Positions 9,040 to 17,688 of a stretch of 64,000 bases of DNA are shown in pieces. The DNA lies in NCBI RefSeq assembly GCF_020523625.1, contig NZ_JAJAQH010000001.1:198930-262929 (forward strand), read 5' to 3'. Source of the DNA: Methylovorus menthalis. GTDB lineage: Bacteria; Pseudomonadota; Gammaproteobacteria; Burkholderiales; Methylophilaceae. The position numbers were made by a program, and so were the translations under genes. Under the pieces are notes generated by a model that saw only the letters and a program-made list of their open reading frames with translations, had not been told where the DNA came from and ran no database searches. How positions within the stretch are numbered: the first letter of the stretch is position 1; the number at the start of each line of letters is the position of its first letter.

Positions 9040-10401
9040 ATGCGCTTTTATTGGTATGTACTCGTGCTGGCAGCGTACAGCCTGTCGGCTCAGGCTGCTC
9101 CTGCCCAGCAGAATCTGGTAGACCTTTACCAGCTCGCCCTCAGCGGCGACCCCAGCTGGGCCGCCGCCAAAAATGCCCATCTCGCGGCGCAGGAAAAACT
9201 GGAGCAGGGCAAATCCCTTTACCTGCCGACCGTGACTGCCAGCAGCAATGCCAGCCACTCGGAAACCGACATCCGCTACATGGGTAGCGCCACGGTATTT
9301 CGCAATGGCGGGCGCGAATCGTTTGATACCTTTGGCTATGGCGTCAGCGTCAGCCAACCGATTTATCGCAAGCAGATCAGCGCTCAATTTGCCCAGGCAA
9401 AAAGCCAGGTAAGCCAGGCAGATAAACAGCTGGTGCTTGCCAGACAAACGTTGATGCTGCGTATTTCGCAGGCCTATTTTGATACCCTGCAGGCGCAAGA
9501 CAGGCTGGACCTGATCAATGCCCAGAAATCGGCCATCAGTGGTCAGCTGGAGCAAGCCCGCGCCAACTTTGAAGCAGGCACGGCCACCATTACCGATGTT
9601 AATGAAGCGCAAGCCCGCTACGATCTGCTGCAGGCGCAGGAGATTGCCAGCCTGAATGATATGGAAGTAAAACGCCGCACGCTGCAAGCCATCACGGGGC
9701 AGCAACCGGCTATCCGACTGGCCCCTGCCATGGCCGACCTGCAGCCGGCATCACCCGAACCCGCTAATATGGAAACCTGGGTTAGCATGGCCGAGCAGAG
9801 CAACCTGAATATCCTGATTCAGCAGCAGTTGCTGGATATTGCCACGCAAGAGATTGAGCGCCAGCATGCCGGTCACCTACCCACGCTGGATGCGGTAGGC
9901 AACTACACCGACACCCGCGCCAGTAGCGGAATTAACGGCTTTGGCACCGATCTGCAAAACGCCACGATAGGCGTGCAACTACAAATCCCCCTGTATCAGG
10001 GCGGGCTGGTAAATTCGCGCGTACGTGAAGCCGTCGCCAACAAGAACAAGGCGCTAGACGACCTGGAAGCCGCACGCAGACAGGCCGAGCTGGATACGCG
10101 CGAAGCTTACCTGACTCTGGTCAGCAGCATCGCCCAGGTGCGTGCTTACGAACAGGCACTGAGCTCAAGCCAAAGCCAGCTGGACTCTACCAATCTCGGC
10201 TACGAAGTCGGCGTGCGCAATAGCGTGGATGTGCTCAACGCCCAGCAGCAGCTTTTCAGCGCCAAGCGGGATTTGCTGCAAGCCCGCTACAACTACCTGC
10301 TAGGGATGCTCAAGCTCAAATCTGCCACAGGCCAGCTTTCGGATGCCGACATGATCACCGTCAACCAGCATCTGGCATCCGGGGAATTGGCAAAGCCATG
10401 A
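9040..10401 (+). CDS. tolC: TolC-family outer-membrane efflux/secretion channel
   Basis: 453 residues with a signal peptide (MRFYWYVLVLAAYSLSAQAAP) and two tandem OEP repeats rich in coiled-coil heptads and Ala/Gln. Each half shows the typical YLPT/HLPT strand entry (residues about 58-62 and 285-290) and the family signature of barrel strands followed by long helices, e.g. QPIYRKQISAQFAQAKSQV and QIPLYQGGLVNSRVREAV. This is the trimeric outer-membrane duct of type I secretion and RND/MFS efflux systems. It overlaps the next gene by four bases (ATGA). Confidence 0.93.
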   Translation: MRFYWYVLVLAAYSLSAQAAPAQQNLVDLYQLALSGDPSWAAAKNAHLAAQEKLEQGKSLYLPTVTASSNASHSETDIRYMGSATVFRNGGRESFDTFGYGVSVSQPIYRKQISAQFAQAKSQVSQADKQLVLARQTLMLRISQAYFDTLQAQDRLDLINAQKSAISGQLEQARANFEAGTATITDVNEAQARYDLLQAQEIASLNDMEVKRRTLQAITGQQPAIRLAPAMADLQPASPEPANMETWVSMAEQSNLNILIQQQLLDIATQEIERQHAGHLPTLDAVGNYTDTRASSGINGFGTDLQNATIGVQLQIPLYQGGLVNSRVREAVANKNKALDDLEAARRQAELDTREAYLTLVSSIAQVRAYEQALSSSQSQLDSTNLGYEVGVRNSVDVLNAQQQLFSAKRDLLQARYNYLLGMLKLKSATGQLSDADMITVNQHLASGELAKP

Positions 10402-10958
10402 GCAAACCGCCTTTTCTTGCCCAGCGCCACTTGAGCCAAGTGGTCGTGATTGATGTGCAAGAAAAGCTTTGCGCCGCCATGCCTGCCGAGGAGGCACAAA
10501 CGGTGGTTCGTAACATCGGCATATTGCTGCAGGCAGCGGCCTTGCTGGAAGTACCACGACTGTATACCGAGCAATATCCGCAGGGGCTTGGGCCTACCCT
10601 GGAAACATTGCTGCCTTGGCTGGGCGATGTTCCCCGCATTGAGAAAACCGTGTTTTCGTGCTGGCAGGCGCCGGGTTTCCGCCAGCACCTGACGAGTGAC
10701 AGGCCGCAGGTCATACTGACCGGCATGGAAGCGCATATTTGCGTGTTGCAAACCGCGCTTGACCTGCAAGCCCATGGGCATCAGGTGATTGTCGCGGCGG
10801 ATGCCGTGCTTTCACGCCAGACACTGCACCGAGACAATGCCCTGCAACGTTTATCGCAGGCGGGCATTATCGTCAGCAACACCGAATCCATCGCGTTTGA
10901 ATGGCTGGGCGCTGCTGGCAGCGATGCCTTCAAGCAGATCAGCAGGCTGATCCGTTAA
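10398..10958 (+). CDS. Isochorismatase-family cysteine hydrolase
   Basis: A 186-residue isochorismatase-fold hydrolase, close in length to the YcaC-like subgroup. The expected catalytic triad is visible: D19 in VVVIDVQEK, K83 in IEKTVFSC, and C115 in EAHICVLQTA. Substrates in this family vary (isochorismate, nicotinamide, ureido acids), and the actual one cannot be called. The start overlaps the tolC stop codon, so co-expression is likely. Confidence 0.85.
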   Translation: MSKPPFLAQRHLSQVVVIDVQEKLCAAMPAEEAQTVVRNIGILLQAAALLEVPRLYTEQYPQGLGPTLETLLPWLGDVPRIEKTVFSCWQAPGFRQHLTSDRPQVILTGMEAHICVLQTALDLQAHGHQVIVAADAVLSRQTLHRDNALQRLSQAGIIVSNTESIAFEWLGAAGSDAFKQISRLIR

Positions 10959-10964
10959 CCGACC

Positions 10965-11570
10965 ATGACGTTTGCAGGCCTTTCCTGGCGACGTCTTGCG
11001 TTTATCCTGCTGATTGCCTGGGGCGCGTATCACCACTGGCAGCAGCGTGCCGAACAGCATGGGCCGGGCGTCATCGCCGCCGACAGTCCGCAACAGCAGC
11101 GCATCTCCCACGCCACCTCATTCCTACTGAACAACTACACCATTACCCCGCTGGCAGAGTTCAGCCTGCAAGCCCGCGTACTCTCCACCCAGCGTTACCA
11201 GCTGGACCGGGCGGCGCAGCTGGCACCGGTAGACCTGGCGCTTGGCTGGGGCCGCATGTCGGATGAGACAGTGTTATCCAAGATCAATATTAGCCAGAGT
11301 GGTCGCTTTTACTTCTGGCGCGTCGAGCAGTTTCCCATCCCGCGCGAAGAAATCGAAAGCCACAGCGCCAATATGCACATGGTGCCTGCGGACGACACCA
11401 TTGCGCGACAACTGAGCGCCATACGGGTGGGGCAACGCGTGCGGATTCAGGGGCAGCTGATTGAGGCAAAAGGGGTGGATGGCTGGACCTGGCGCAGCTC
11501 GCTTACCCGCACCGATACCGGCAATGGCGCATGCGAACTAGTGCTGGTGAAATCACTCGCCGTGGAATGA
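10965..11570 (+). CDS. Membrane-anchored protein of unknown function
   Basis: A 201-residue protein. An N-terminal hydrophobic segment (about residues 8-23, preceded by positive SWRR) would anchor it in the inner membrane with the rest periplasmic. The body has a pattern of short beta strands and a final sub-domain, VGQRVRIQGQLIEAKGVDGWTWRSSL, reminiscent of OB-fold-like beta barrels. I do not recognise the family. It follows the hydrolase gene by six bases and is convergent with waaA. Confidence 0.6.
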   Translation: MTFAGLSWRRLAFILLIAWGAYHHWQQRAEQHGPGVIAADSPQQQRISHATSFLLNNYTITPLAEFSLQARVLSTQRYQLDRAAQLAPVDLALGWGRMSDETVLSKINISQSGRFYFWRVEQFPIPREEIESHSANMHMVPADDTIARQLSAIRVGQRVRIQGQLIEAKGVDGWTWRSSLTRTDTGNGACELVLVKSLAVE

Positions 11571-11691
11571 CCCTGAAGCAGGGCATGGAACCCGGATGTC
11601 GATGGAACGAAGCTATACACCTGAGAGTGGCCGGGGAACGCAGATGATTGCGGTTGGATCAACGGTTGTCGCCAGTAGTGAAACTGAGCAG

Positions 11692-11713
11692 CCGGATGGT
11701 TTAAACCATCCGG
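11692..11713. terminator. Perfect palindrome between convergent genes
   Basis: An 11+11 inverted repeat (CCGGATGGTTT then its exact complement) lies between the convergent membrane-protein gene and waaA. It lacks a clear T tract on either strand, so it may be a bidirectional terminator or an mRNA-end stabiliser. Confidence 0.5.
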
Positions 11714-11718
11714 ATTAA

Positions 11719-13017
11719 CTAAGGGGTCTGCGGTGCCAGGTAGCGCGCCACCAGATCACATACTTTGTGCACAGCCCCGCCTGCACTGTGGCTGAACTCA
11801 ATGGCCGCCCAGCCCATAGCCTGCCTGGCCTCGGGGTCACCGAGCAAGCGCTGCATGGCCTTGGCCAACTCACCAGAGTCTCGCACCCGCCAGGCGGCAC
11901 GGTCCGCAATGGCAAACTCGGCGGCGGCCTCAAAATTAAAGGTATGTGGCCCGACTAGCACAGGCTTACCCATGGCGCAGGCCTCAATCAGATTCTGCCC
12001 GCCATAGGGCAACAAGCTGCCGCCGATAAACGCCAGGTCGCAAGCCGCATAGTAGGTAAACATCTCCCCCATGCTGTCGCCGAGGATGACTTCAACATGC
12101 ATGGCCGCGGCTTCTTCCACGGTGATATGCGCCAGCCGCGAGCGCTGCAGATAGGAATATCCGCGTTTTTTCAGTAACTGGGCGACTTCCGCAAACCGTT
12201 GCGGATGGCGAGGCACCAGAATGGTCAACAGATGTGGCACATCCGCCGCGCGTATCGCATCCAGAATCTGCTCTTCTTCGCCTTCCCTTGTGCTGGCCGC
12301 CAGAAACACCGGGCGATTGCGCCCCACCAACTCGCCCAGCCGCTCGCGCAAGGCAGCGCCCAGTACATCAGCATCGGCAGGTGGCTCCACATCAAACTTG
12401 AGATTGCCGCATATGGTGACGTTTTGCGCCCCTAGCGATTGCAAACGCTGCTTGTCCTGCTCGGTCTGGGCGGCGATAGCGCTCAAGCGCACCAGGCCTT
12501 GCTCGGTGAGGCGGGCCACTTTGCCATAGCCATGGGCCGATTTGGCGGACATGCGGGCATTGACCAGCAACAGCGGAATCTGCCGTGCATGGCAGGCTGC
12601 GATGAGGTTGAACCACAACTCGGTTTCCAGGATCAATCCTATCTCAGGCTTGAAATGACGCAGAAAACGGGCAACGGCGCCTGGGGTATCGTAAGGCAGG
12701 TAAACGCGGTCTACCTTTTCGCCAAACAATTGCTCGCTGGTGACCCGGCCCGTGGGGGTGGTGTGGGTAAATAGAATGCGGTGACGTGGATAGCGCGCTT
12801 GCAAAGCCAGCACCAGCGGCGCCGCGGCGCGGGTCTCGCCCACCGACACGCAGTGCAGCCAGATCACAGGCTGGGCAGGCGCCCCACGATAAAAACCAAA
12901 GCGCTCACCCCAATGGTGCAAATACTCTGGCTGACGCCGCAGACCACGCCACAACAGCTTGATAGGGGCGAATGGCAACAGGCCATAGAGCAGCAAGGTA
13001 TAGAGGAAGCGAGGCAT
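11719..13017 (-). CDS. waaA: 3-deoxy-D-manno-octulosonic acid (Kdo) transferase
   Basis: WaaA/KdtA adds Kdo from CMP-Kdo to lipid IVA in lipopolysaccharide synthesis. Visible family features are the N-terminal membrane segment MPRFLYTLLLYGLLPFAPIK, VIWLHCVSVGETRAAAPL, LETELWFNLI, LLVNARMSAKSAHGYGK, the donor-site region FLAASTREGEEEQIL, and the C-terminal FIGGSLLPYGGQNLIEACA motif. I chose the ATG at 13017 because the family N-terminus starts there; in-frame ATGs at 13035 and 13053 also exist and the ribosome binding site does not decide. It is a peripheral inner-membrane enzyme. Confidence 0.95.
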   Translation of the reverse strand: MPRFLYTLLLYGLLPFAPIKLLWRGLRRQPEYLHHWGERFGFYRGAPAQPVIWLHCVSVGETRAAAPLVLALQARYPRHRILFTHTTPTGRVTSEQLFGEKVDRVYLPYDTPGAVARFLRHFKPEIGLILETELWFNLIAACHARQIPLLLVNARMSAKSAHGYGKVARLTEQGLVRLSAIAAQTEQDKQRLQSLGAQNVTICGNLKFDVEPPADADVLGAALRERLGELVGRNRPVFLAASTREGEEEQILDAIRAADVPHLLTILVPRHPQRFAEVAQLLKKRGYSYLQRSRLAHITVEEAAAMHVEVILGDSMGEMFTYYAACDLAFIGGSLLPYGGQNLIEACAMGKPVLVGPHTFNFEAAAEFAIADRAAWRVRDSGELAKAMQRLLGDPEARQAMGWAAIEFSHSAGGAVHKVCDLVARYLAPQTP

Positions 13018-13405
13018 AAAGCTATTTTCGCACATATCCTCCGCCGGGTTCATCCTTGATCACATGCGACGGCGTCATGACAGGCCAACAGTACTGAAAC
13101 GGGCATGCAGCAATGCCTGAAAAGGTCAATATCGCGGACGGAAATTTATTTTTACGGTTGTTAGCAAGGGCTCACCTTTACGCTAAAGCCTGCCCGCTGG
13201 CGTCTTGTCATTTCATGCACAAAAGCGAGCACTGAAATGGCGCGGATGCACCGAAAAATCTTCTTGACCATCACAAGGAAATGACATAATTTTGCACAAA
13301 AGCACAATATATTGTGGTCTTGCCTTAAATCAGACCTAGAAGGCCAGGCCTAAAATAACCAGCTTGATTAACCCATCAAGCATCGCCACAAGGAAGGATC
13401 CCTAC
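13018..13405 (+). promoter_or_regulatory. nrdJ upstream control region
   Basis: This 388-base gap holds no convincing gene. It contains a candidate promoter (TTGACC at 13264-13269, CATAAT at 13285-13290, spacer 15) immediately followed by the palindromic NrdR box, and an AAGGAAGG ribosome binding site just before the ATG at 13406. No cobalamin riboswitch was recognised by eye. Confidence 0.5.
13303..13316. promoter_or_regulatory. NrdR box
   Basis: CACAATATATTGTG is a perfect 14-base palindrome that fits the known NrdR consensus (acaCwAtATaTwGtgt). It sits just downstream of a candidate -10 element and upstream of a ribonucleotide reductase gene, where the ATP/dATP-sensing repressor NrdR would block transcription. 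Only one box is obvious; NrdR sites usually come in pairs. Confidence 0.75.
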
Positions 13406-15550
13406 ATGCTAAAAGCTGTGAAAGCTTCAGACAACGCCACGCAAGAAGTCCCCATGCAACCGGTTTCACTCGACATCTGGGACAAGAAATATCGCCTGAA
13501 GACCAAGCAAGGCGATCATATCGATGCGGACATGGATGACACCTACAAGCGTGTTGCCCGTGCATTGGCCGATGCTGAAGAAACCGATGCCAAGCGCAGC
13601 TTCTGGTACGAGCGTTTTCTGTGGGCACTACGTCGCGGTGCCATCCCTGCTGGCCGTATTACTTCCAATGCTGGTGCGCAAGAGCACAAGCCCGCTACCA
13701 GCACCATCAACTGCACCGTGTCCGGCATTATTGAAGACAGCATGGACGGCATTCTGGAAAAAGTACACGAAGCTGGCCTGACCCTGAAGGCAGGTTGCGG
13801 CATTGGCTATGAATTCTCCACGCTGCGCCCCAAGGGCGCGTTTGTGGCTGGCGCCGGTGCTTATACCAGCGGCCCGCTGTCGTTCATGGATATCTACGAC
13901 AAGATGTGTTTCACCGTGTCCAGCGCTGGCGGACGCCGTGGCGCACAAATGGCCACTTTTGATATTTCGCACCCTGATGTCACTGACTTCATCAAGGCCA
14001 AGCGCGAAGCTGGCCGCCTGCGTCAGTTCAATCTGTCGACCCTGATCACCAAAGAATTCATGGAAGCGGTGAAGGCCGATGCCGAGTGGAAACTGGCTTT
14101 CCCTGTCACCGAAAAAGAGGCCAATCAGGACAGCCTGAATCTGGAAGACCCCAACCAGGTGGTGTGGCGCGAATGGCCAGTCAAGAACAAGTACCTCACC
14201 CGTGAATCCGACGGCAAAGTGGCTTGCCGCGTGTACAAGATCATCAAGGCGCAACGTCTGTGGGATGTGATCATGTCCTCGACTTACGACTTCGCCGAGC
14301 CAGGTTTCATCCTGATCGACCGCGTCAATGAAATGAACAACAACTGGTTCTGCGAAAACATCCGCGCCACCAACCCTTGCGGTGAGCAACCACTGCCCCC
14401 TTATGGCGCCTGCCTGCTGGGCTCGGTCAACCTGACCAAGTTCGTACGTGAGCCTTTCACCGACAAAGCCTGGTTTGACTGGGAAGAGTATCGTGAAGTC
14501 GTCGCCACCTTCACCCGCATGCTGGACAACGTGGTGGAAGTGAACGGCCTGCCACTGCCACAACAGCAAGCTGAAATCATGCGCAAGCGCCGTCACGGCA
14601 TGGGCTATCTGGGCCTGGGTTCTACCCTGACCATGCTGAAGATGAAATACGGCGATGATGCATCGCTCACCTTCACCGAAGAAGTGACCAAGATCATGGC
14701 CGAAGTGGGCTGGCAAGTCGGTGTTGAACTGGCCGAAGAAAAAGGCGCAGCACCCATCATGGATGAAGAATTCGTGGTGACTGCTGACCTGCTGGCAAAA
14801 CGTCCGGAAATGGTCAAAGACGGCATCAAGCTGGGCGACAAGGTCAAAGGCAAGGTGTTGATGGGCCTCTACAGCCGCTACATGCAGCAGTTCCCCGAAA
14901 AGCTGCGCAAGCAGATCGCCAAGAATGGCGTGCGCTTTACGCACCACAGCTCGATTGCGCCAACCGGCACCATCTCGCTCAGCCTGGCCAATAACGCCAG
15001 TAACGGCATTGAGCCATCCTTCGCCCACCACTATGCCCGCAACGTGATCCGTGAAGGCAAGAAGTCCAAGGAAAAGGTCGACGTATTCTCATATGAACTG
15101 CTGGCTTACCGCGAGCTGATCAATGCCGGCGCCATGCCTTTCTCGGATAAACCCGAAGAGCAGTTGCCGGAATACTTCATGGATTCCTCCACCATCAGCG
15201 CCAAGGCACACGTGGACATCCAGGCCGCTGCACAGAAGTGGATCGACAGCTCCATCTCCAAAACCATCAACGTCCCCACGGACTATGACTTTGGTGACTT
15301 CAAGGACATCTACCTCTACGCCTACGAAAAAGGCCTGAAGGGCTGCACCACCTTCCGCTTCAACCCGGAAGCCTTCCAGGGCGTGCTGGTCACCGAAAAA
15401 GACCTCGAAAACACCACCTACAAATTCACGCTGGATGACGGCTCGGTAGTCGAAGTCAAAGGCAATGAAGAAATCGAATACGACGGTGAAATCCACTCAG
15501 CAGCCAATCTGTATGACGCGCTGAAAGAGGGTTACTACGGCAAGTTTTAA
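13406..15550 (+). CDS. nrdJa: B12-dependent ribonucleotide reductase, catalytic subunit (split NrdJ)
   Basis: Class II ribonucleotide reductase reduces ribonucleotides to deoxyribonucleotides using adenosylcobalamin. About 714 residues from the ATG at 13406, which has a strong AAGGAAGG site; an upstream ATG at 13364 is weaker. Motifs include STINCTVSG and LKAGCGIGYEFS near the active-site cysteines, NPCGEQPLPPYGACLLGSVNL (Asn-Cys-Glu radical site), and APTGTISL. The length and missing TSCPD tail match NrdJa of Pseudomonas aeruginosa, where the C-terminal part is a separate gene, found here 70 bases downstream. An NrdR box precedes it. Confidence 0.95.
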   Translation: MLKAVKASDNATQEVPMQPVSLDIWDKKYRLKTKQGDHIDADMDDTYKRVARALADAEETDAKRSFWYERFLWALRRGAIPAGRITSNAGAQEHKPATSTINCTVSGIIEDSMDGILEKVHEAGLTLKAGCGIGYEFSTLRPKGAFVAGAGAYTSGPLSFMDIYDKMCFTVSSAGGRRGAQMATFDISHPDVTDFIKAKREAGRLRQFNLSTLITKEFMEAVKADAEWKLAFPVTEKEANQDSLNLEDPNQVVWREWPVKNKYLTRESDGKVACRVYKIIKAQRLWDVIMSSTYDFAEPGFILIDRVNEMNNNWFCENIRATNPCGEQPLPPYGACLLGSVNLTKFVREPFTDKAWFDWEEYREVVATFTRMLDNVVEVNGLPLPQQQAEIMRKRRHGMGYLGLGSTLTMLKMKYGDDASLTFTEEVTKIMAEVGWQVGVELAEEKGAAPIMDEEFVVTADLLAKRPEMVKDGIKLGDKVKGKVLMGLYSRYMQQFPEKLRKQIAKNGVRFTHHSSIAPTGTISLSLANNASNGIEPSFAHHYARNVIREGKKSKEKVDVFSYELLAYRELINAGAMPFSDKPEEQLPEYFMDSSTISAKAHVDIQAAAQKWIDSSISKTINVPTDYDFGDFKDIYLYAYEKGLKGCTTFRFNPEAFQGVLVTEKDLENTTYKFTLDDGSVVEVKGNEEIEYDGEIHSAANLYDALKEGYYGKF

Positions 15551-15551
15551 T

Positions 15552-15572
15552 CGTAGCGCGTGAAGCGCTACG
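15552..15572 (+). other. Intra-operon stem-loop between nrdJa and nrdJb
   Basis: CGTAGCGC and its exact complement GCGCTACG flank a five-base loop directly after the nrdJa stop. There is no T tract, so it is more likely an RNA stability or processing element than a terminator. Confidence 0.45.
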
Positions 15573-15619
15573 GTATGGGCATGGGATATCGATCCCTGCC
15601 CAACTGACAGGAGAACAAT

Positions 15620-16339
15620 ATGGCTATCAAAATAGAAAAAAAGATCACCGGCTACAGCGTAGTCACCGAAGAAGACAAGGCCAAAGAAGCCGCCAATATT
15701 GCGCAACAGCAAGCTCATGAGCAGCAAGCCGCGCAGAAAATGGCCGAGATTGTGCAACTCGGCGAGCCGCTCAGCCGCCCGGAAATGCTGGTAGGCAACA
15801 CCTACAAGATCAAAACCCCGGTCACCGAGCACGCGCTCTACATCACGATTAACGACGTGATCATGAACGAAGGCACCCCGCAGGAACACCGTCGCCCATT
15901 TGAAGTCTTCATCAACTCCAAAAACATGGAGCACTTCCAGTGGATCGTCGCCCTCACCCGCGTCATGTCCGCCGTGTTCCGCAAAGGCGGCGACGTCACC
16001 TTCCTGGTAGAAGAGTTACGCAGCGTGTTTGAACCCAGCGGCGGCTACTTCAAAAAAGGCGGCAAATTCATCCCCAGCCTGGTCGCTGAAATCGGCGAAG
16101 TGCTAGAACAACATTTCTACCAGATCGGCATGCTGAAAAAACCCGGCCTGGACGAACACCAGAAAAAACTGATCGAGGAAAAGAAAACCGAATACCTCGA
16201 AAAGCACGCCCACGAACCGAGAAACGAAGAGGGCTTTCCGCCTGGTGCCCAGCTTTGTAACAAGTGCAATACCAAAGCCGCCATCGTCATGGACGGCTGC
16301 CTGACCTGCCTCAATTGCGGCGACAGCAAATGTGGTTAA
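15620..16339 (+). CDS. nrdJb: Ribonucleotide reductase subunit NrdJb (TSCPD domain)
   Basis: 239 residues corresponding to the C-terminal part of intact NrdJ. The TSCPD-type domain contains EVFINSKNMEHFQWIVALTRVMSAVFRKGGD, and the tail is a zinc-ribbon-like cysteine cluster (CNKC, then CLTCLNCGDSKCG) that supplies reducing thiols and/or binds metal. It is preceded by a good AGGAG site. In P. aeruginosa NrdJb is required with NrdJa for activity. Gene order and spacing indicate one operon. Confidence 0.92.
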   Translation: MAIKIEKKITGYSVVTEEDKAKEAANIAQQQAHEQQAAQKMAEIVQLGEPLSRPEMLVGNTYKIKTPVTEHALYITINDVIMNEGTPQEHRRPFEVFINSKNMEHFQWIVALTRVMSAVFRKGGDVTFLVEELRSVFEPSGGYFKKGGKFIPSLVAEIGEVLEQHFYQIGMLKKPGLDEHQKKLIEEKKTEYLEKHAHEPRNEEGFPPGAQLCNKCNTKAAIVMDGCLTCLNCGDSKCG

Positions 16340-16351
16340 TGTGATGTGAAT

Positions 16352-16371
16352 AAACCCGCGAAAGCGGGCTG
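16352..16371 (+). terminator. Rho-independent-like terminator after nrdJb
   Basis: CCCGC-GAAA-GCGGG stem with a GNRA-type loop begins 13 bases past the nrdJb stop. The following sequence is only moderately T-rich, so termination strength is uncertain. Confidence 0.6.
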
Positions 16372-16383
16372 CTGTTCTGCGCA

Positions 16384-16470
16384 CCATAAGATGCAAGTTT
16401 GACCCATAAGCCGCAAGTTGAGACACCATAAAATGCAAGTAAATAGAAAGTCCGCGATTGCGGGCTTTCT
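16384..16470 (-). repeat. Short-motif array, copy 1 (three minus-orientation units plus hairpin)
   Basis: Three units of the form CCATAAG-N2-GCAAGT start at 16384, 16404 and 16426 and are followed by a strong hairpin (GAAAGTCCGC/GCGGGCTTTC, 16446-16469). The complementary form TGCAGCTTATG recurs at about 29.0, 33.0, 49.0 and 52.1 kb. This copy marks the left border of the accessory region, right after nrdJb. Confidence 0.7.
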
Positions 16471-16499
16471 AATCAGGAGATTTCAAGGTTTTTCCTTTT

Positions 16500-16802
16500 T
16501 TAGGATATCCATTTACCTATGTACTCGCATAATGAGTAGATGAGAAAACCACGGACCAGCCATTTCCACCAGACCTTAGACTCTCTGGATCCCCTCCATA
16601 AAGCCACCGTAAACCATATGCCCAGAATGCTACAGGTGGAATAAATGAGTAAAAGCGTTAAACCTAACAGCGTTTTTGAGTGAATCAGGGAAATTGATAG
16701 GAATAATATTATTGAATAGACCATCCCTGTAAAAATGAGGGCTAGAAATAGGTCCAATGGCCTATATTCGCCGTTCCAACCCTTTTTTAAGATAAGCTTC
16801 AT
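16500..16802 (-). CDS. Small membrane protein of unknown function
   Basis: 100 residues with two or three hydrophobic helices (about 17-40, 45-70 and 83-96) and Trp/Lys/Arg-rich loops. No family recognised. Its ATG overlaps the stop of the ProQ-family gene (ATGA), so they are co-translated. AT-rich composition, unlike the nrdJ genes next door, fits acquired DNA. It may be an immunity or accessory protein of the neighbouring toxin modules, but nothing in its sequence proves this. Confidence 0.55.
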   Translation of the reverse strand: MKLILKKGWNGEYRPLDLFLALIFTGMVYSIILFLSISLIHSKTLLGLTLLLIYSTCSILGIWFTVALWRGSRESKVWWKWLVRGFLIYSLCEYIGKWIS

Positions 16803-17236
16803 ACAGATTCTGTTTTGTGAATTCTCAATCTTGATTCCAAGCCCCGTGCCTGGCCAGCTTCGCTAGCCGTCACTACTCCATCTGGCTCCCCATCAAGATT
16901 TACTCTGGGGGCACCTTCAATAATGGAAGCCCAGTATCTTCGGGTTCGGCACCATTTGCTTAACGCTTCCTTAAGCCTAACCTCATCAAGCGCAATCTCA
17001 CCTTTTCTTGCCACGAGGTCAGCATAGATGCCGATCTTCAGCGGAAGCTTGGGGGCAGGGTTCTTGGGAAAGGTGCGAGGGAACAGTTTCTGCAAGCGCC
17101 CAATTGCCAGGAGAACCGGATCGACCGGTGGTCCAGGTTTCTTTGGGCTTCCTGATTGTTTCGGTGAACGGGAGGGCTTCTGGGGAGCCGCCGCTGCGAG
17201 TTGTTTCTTAAGTTCTGCTAGTTGTTCGAAGCCCAT
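16799..17236 (-). CDS. ProQ/FinO-family RNA chaperone
   Basis: About 145 residues. A lysine/proline-rich basic linker (residues about 17-40) precedes a compact ProQ/FinO domain recognised by AIGRLQKLFPRTF, PLKIGIYADLV and LKEALSKWCRTRRYWASI. This family binds structured RNA, often sRNA 3' ends or plasmid FinP-like RNAs. I chose the ATG at 17236; the longer frame starts only at TTG. It overlaps the downstream membrane-protein gene. ProQ/FinO paralogues are frequent on mobile DNA, which fits the setting at the end of a toxin-module array. Confidence 0.85.
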   Translation of the reverse strand: MGFEQLAELKKQLAAAAPQKPSRSPKQSGSPKKPGPPVDPVLLAIGRLQKLFPRTFPKNPAPKLPLKIGIYADLVARKGEIALDEVRLKEALSKWCRTRRYWASIIEGAPRVNLDGEPDGVVTASEAGQARGLESRLRIHKTESV

Positions 17237-17272
17237 GGTGTGCAAAGTATTGGTGTAGAAAAATTTGGTAAA

Positions 17273-17681
17273 TTAAGCCTGTTTATTTAGGTTGGACAAA
17301 CTCTGATTGATTTCCTCTCCAGTGATTAATTCGTCCGAGTCTTCGTAATCTTCAGGCTTGTTGTAATCGTATTCGATATTAATACTTGCCGTTAGGGTAG
17401 AGTGTGAAGGTTAAACCCCAGATTCGTTCACCCGTTGTGGCTAGGAGGTCGTCTCGAAGGAAAAGCGCTGCATCCAGCCCATCCCAAATGATAATACGAT
17501 CATTGGAGAACCCACCTAACTCGTCTACTATGTCGCCATACTCTAGCCAATGCATGCCTCTTGCCATGCTATTCAAAATTCTCATATTACATACTGCGCG
17601 GTCCCACTGCCGCCCATCAATAAACCCTACTAAATATTGAGCCAACAACCCGTAGGCGTCTTCAACAGAATTAATTTTCAT
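17273..17681 (-). pseudogene. YezG/DUF600-like immunity gene, frameshifted near its 3' end
   Basis: The frame from the ATG at 17681 (GAGA upstream) gives about 100 residues ending ...FTLYPNGKY and a stop at 17379. Removing one base in the TATTAATATCG junction restores a continuous frame (NIEYDYNKPEDYEDSDEL...) to a stop at 17273, giving a 135-residue protein typical of YezG-like immunity proteins. So a one-base insertion (or a sequencing error) removed about 34 residues. It starts eight bases after the stop of an endonuclease toxin fragment; the same toxin/immunity pairing is known from YeeF-YezG. Confidence 0.7.
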
Positions 17682-17688
17682 GAAATTC

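Noticed and set aside
13628-15031. A 467-codon minus-strand frame opposite nrdJa
   Set aside because: It is fully antisense to a strongly conserved gene, His/Phe-rich in a shadow-like way, and has no recognisable domain.
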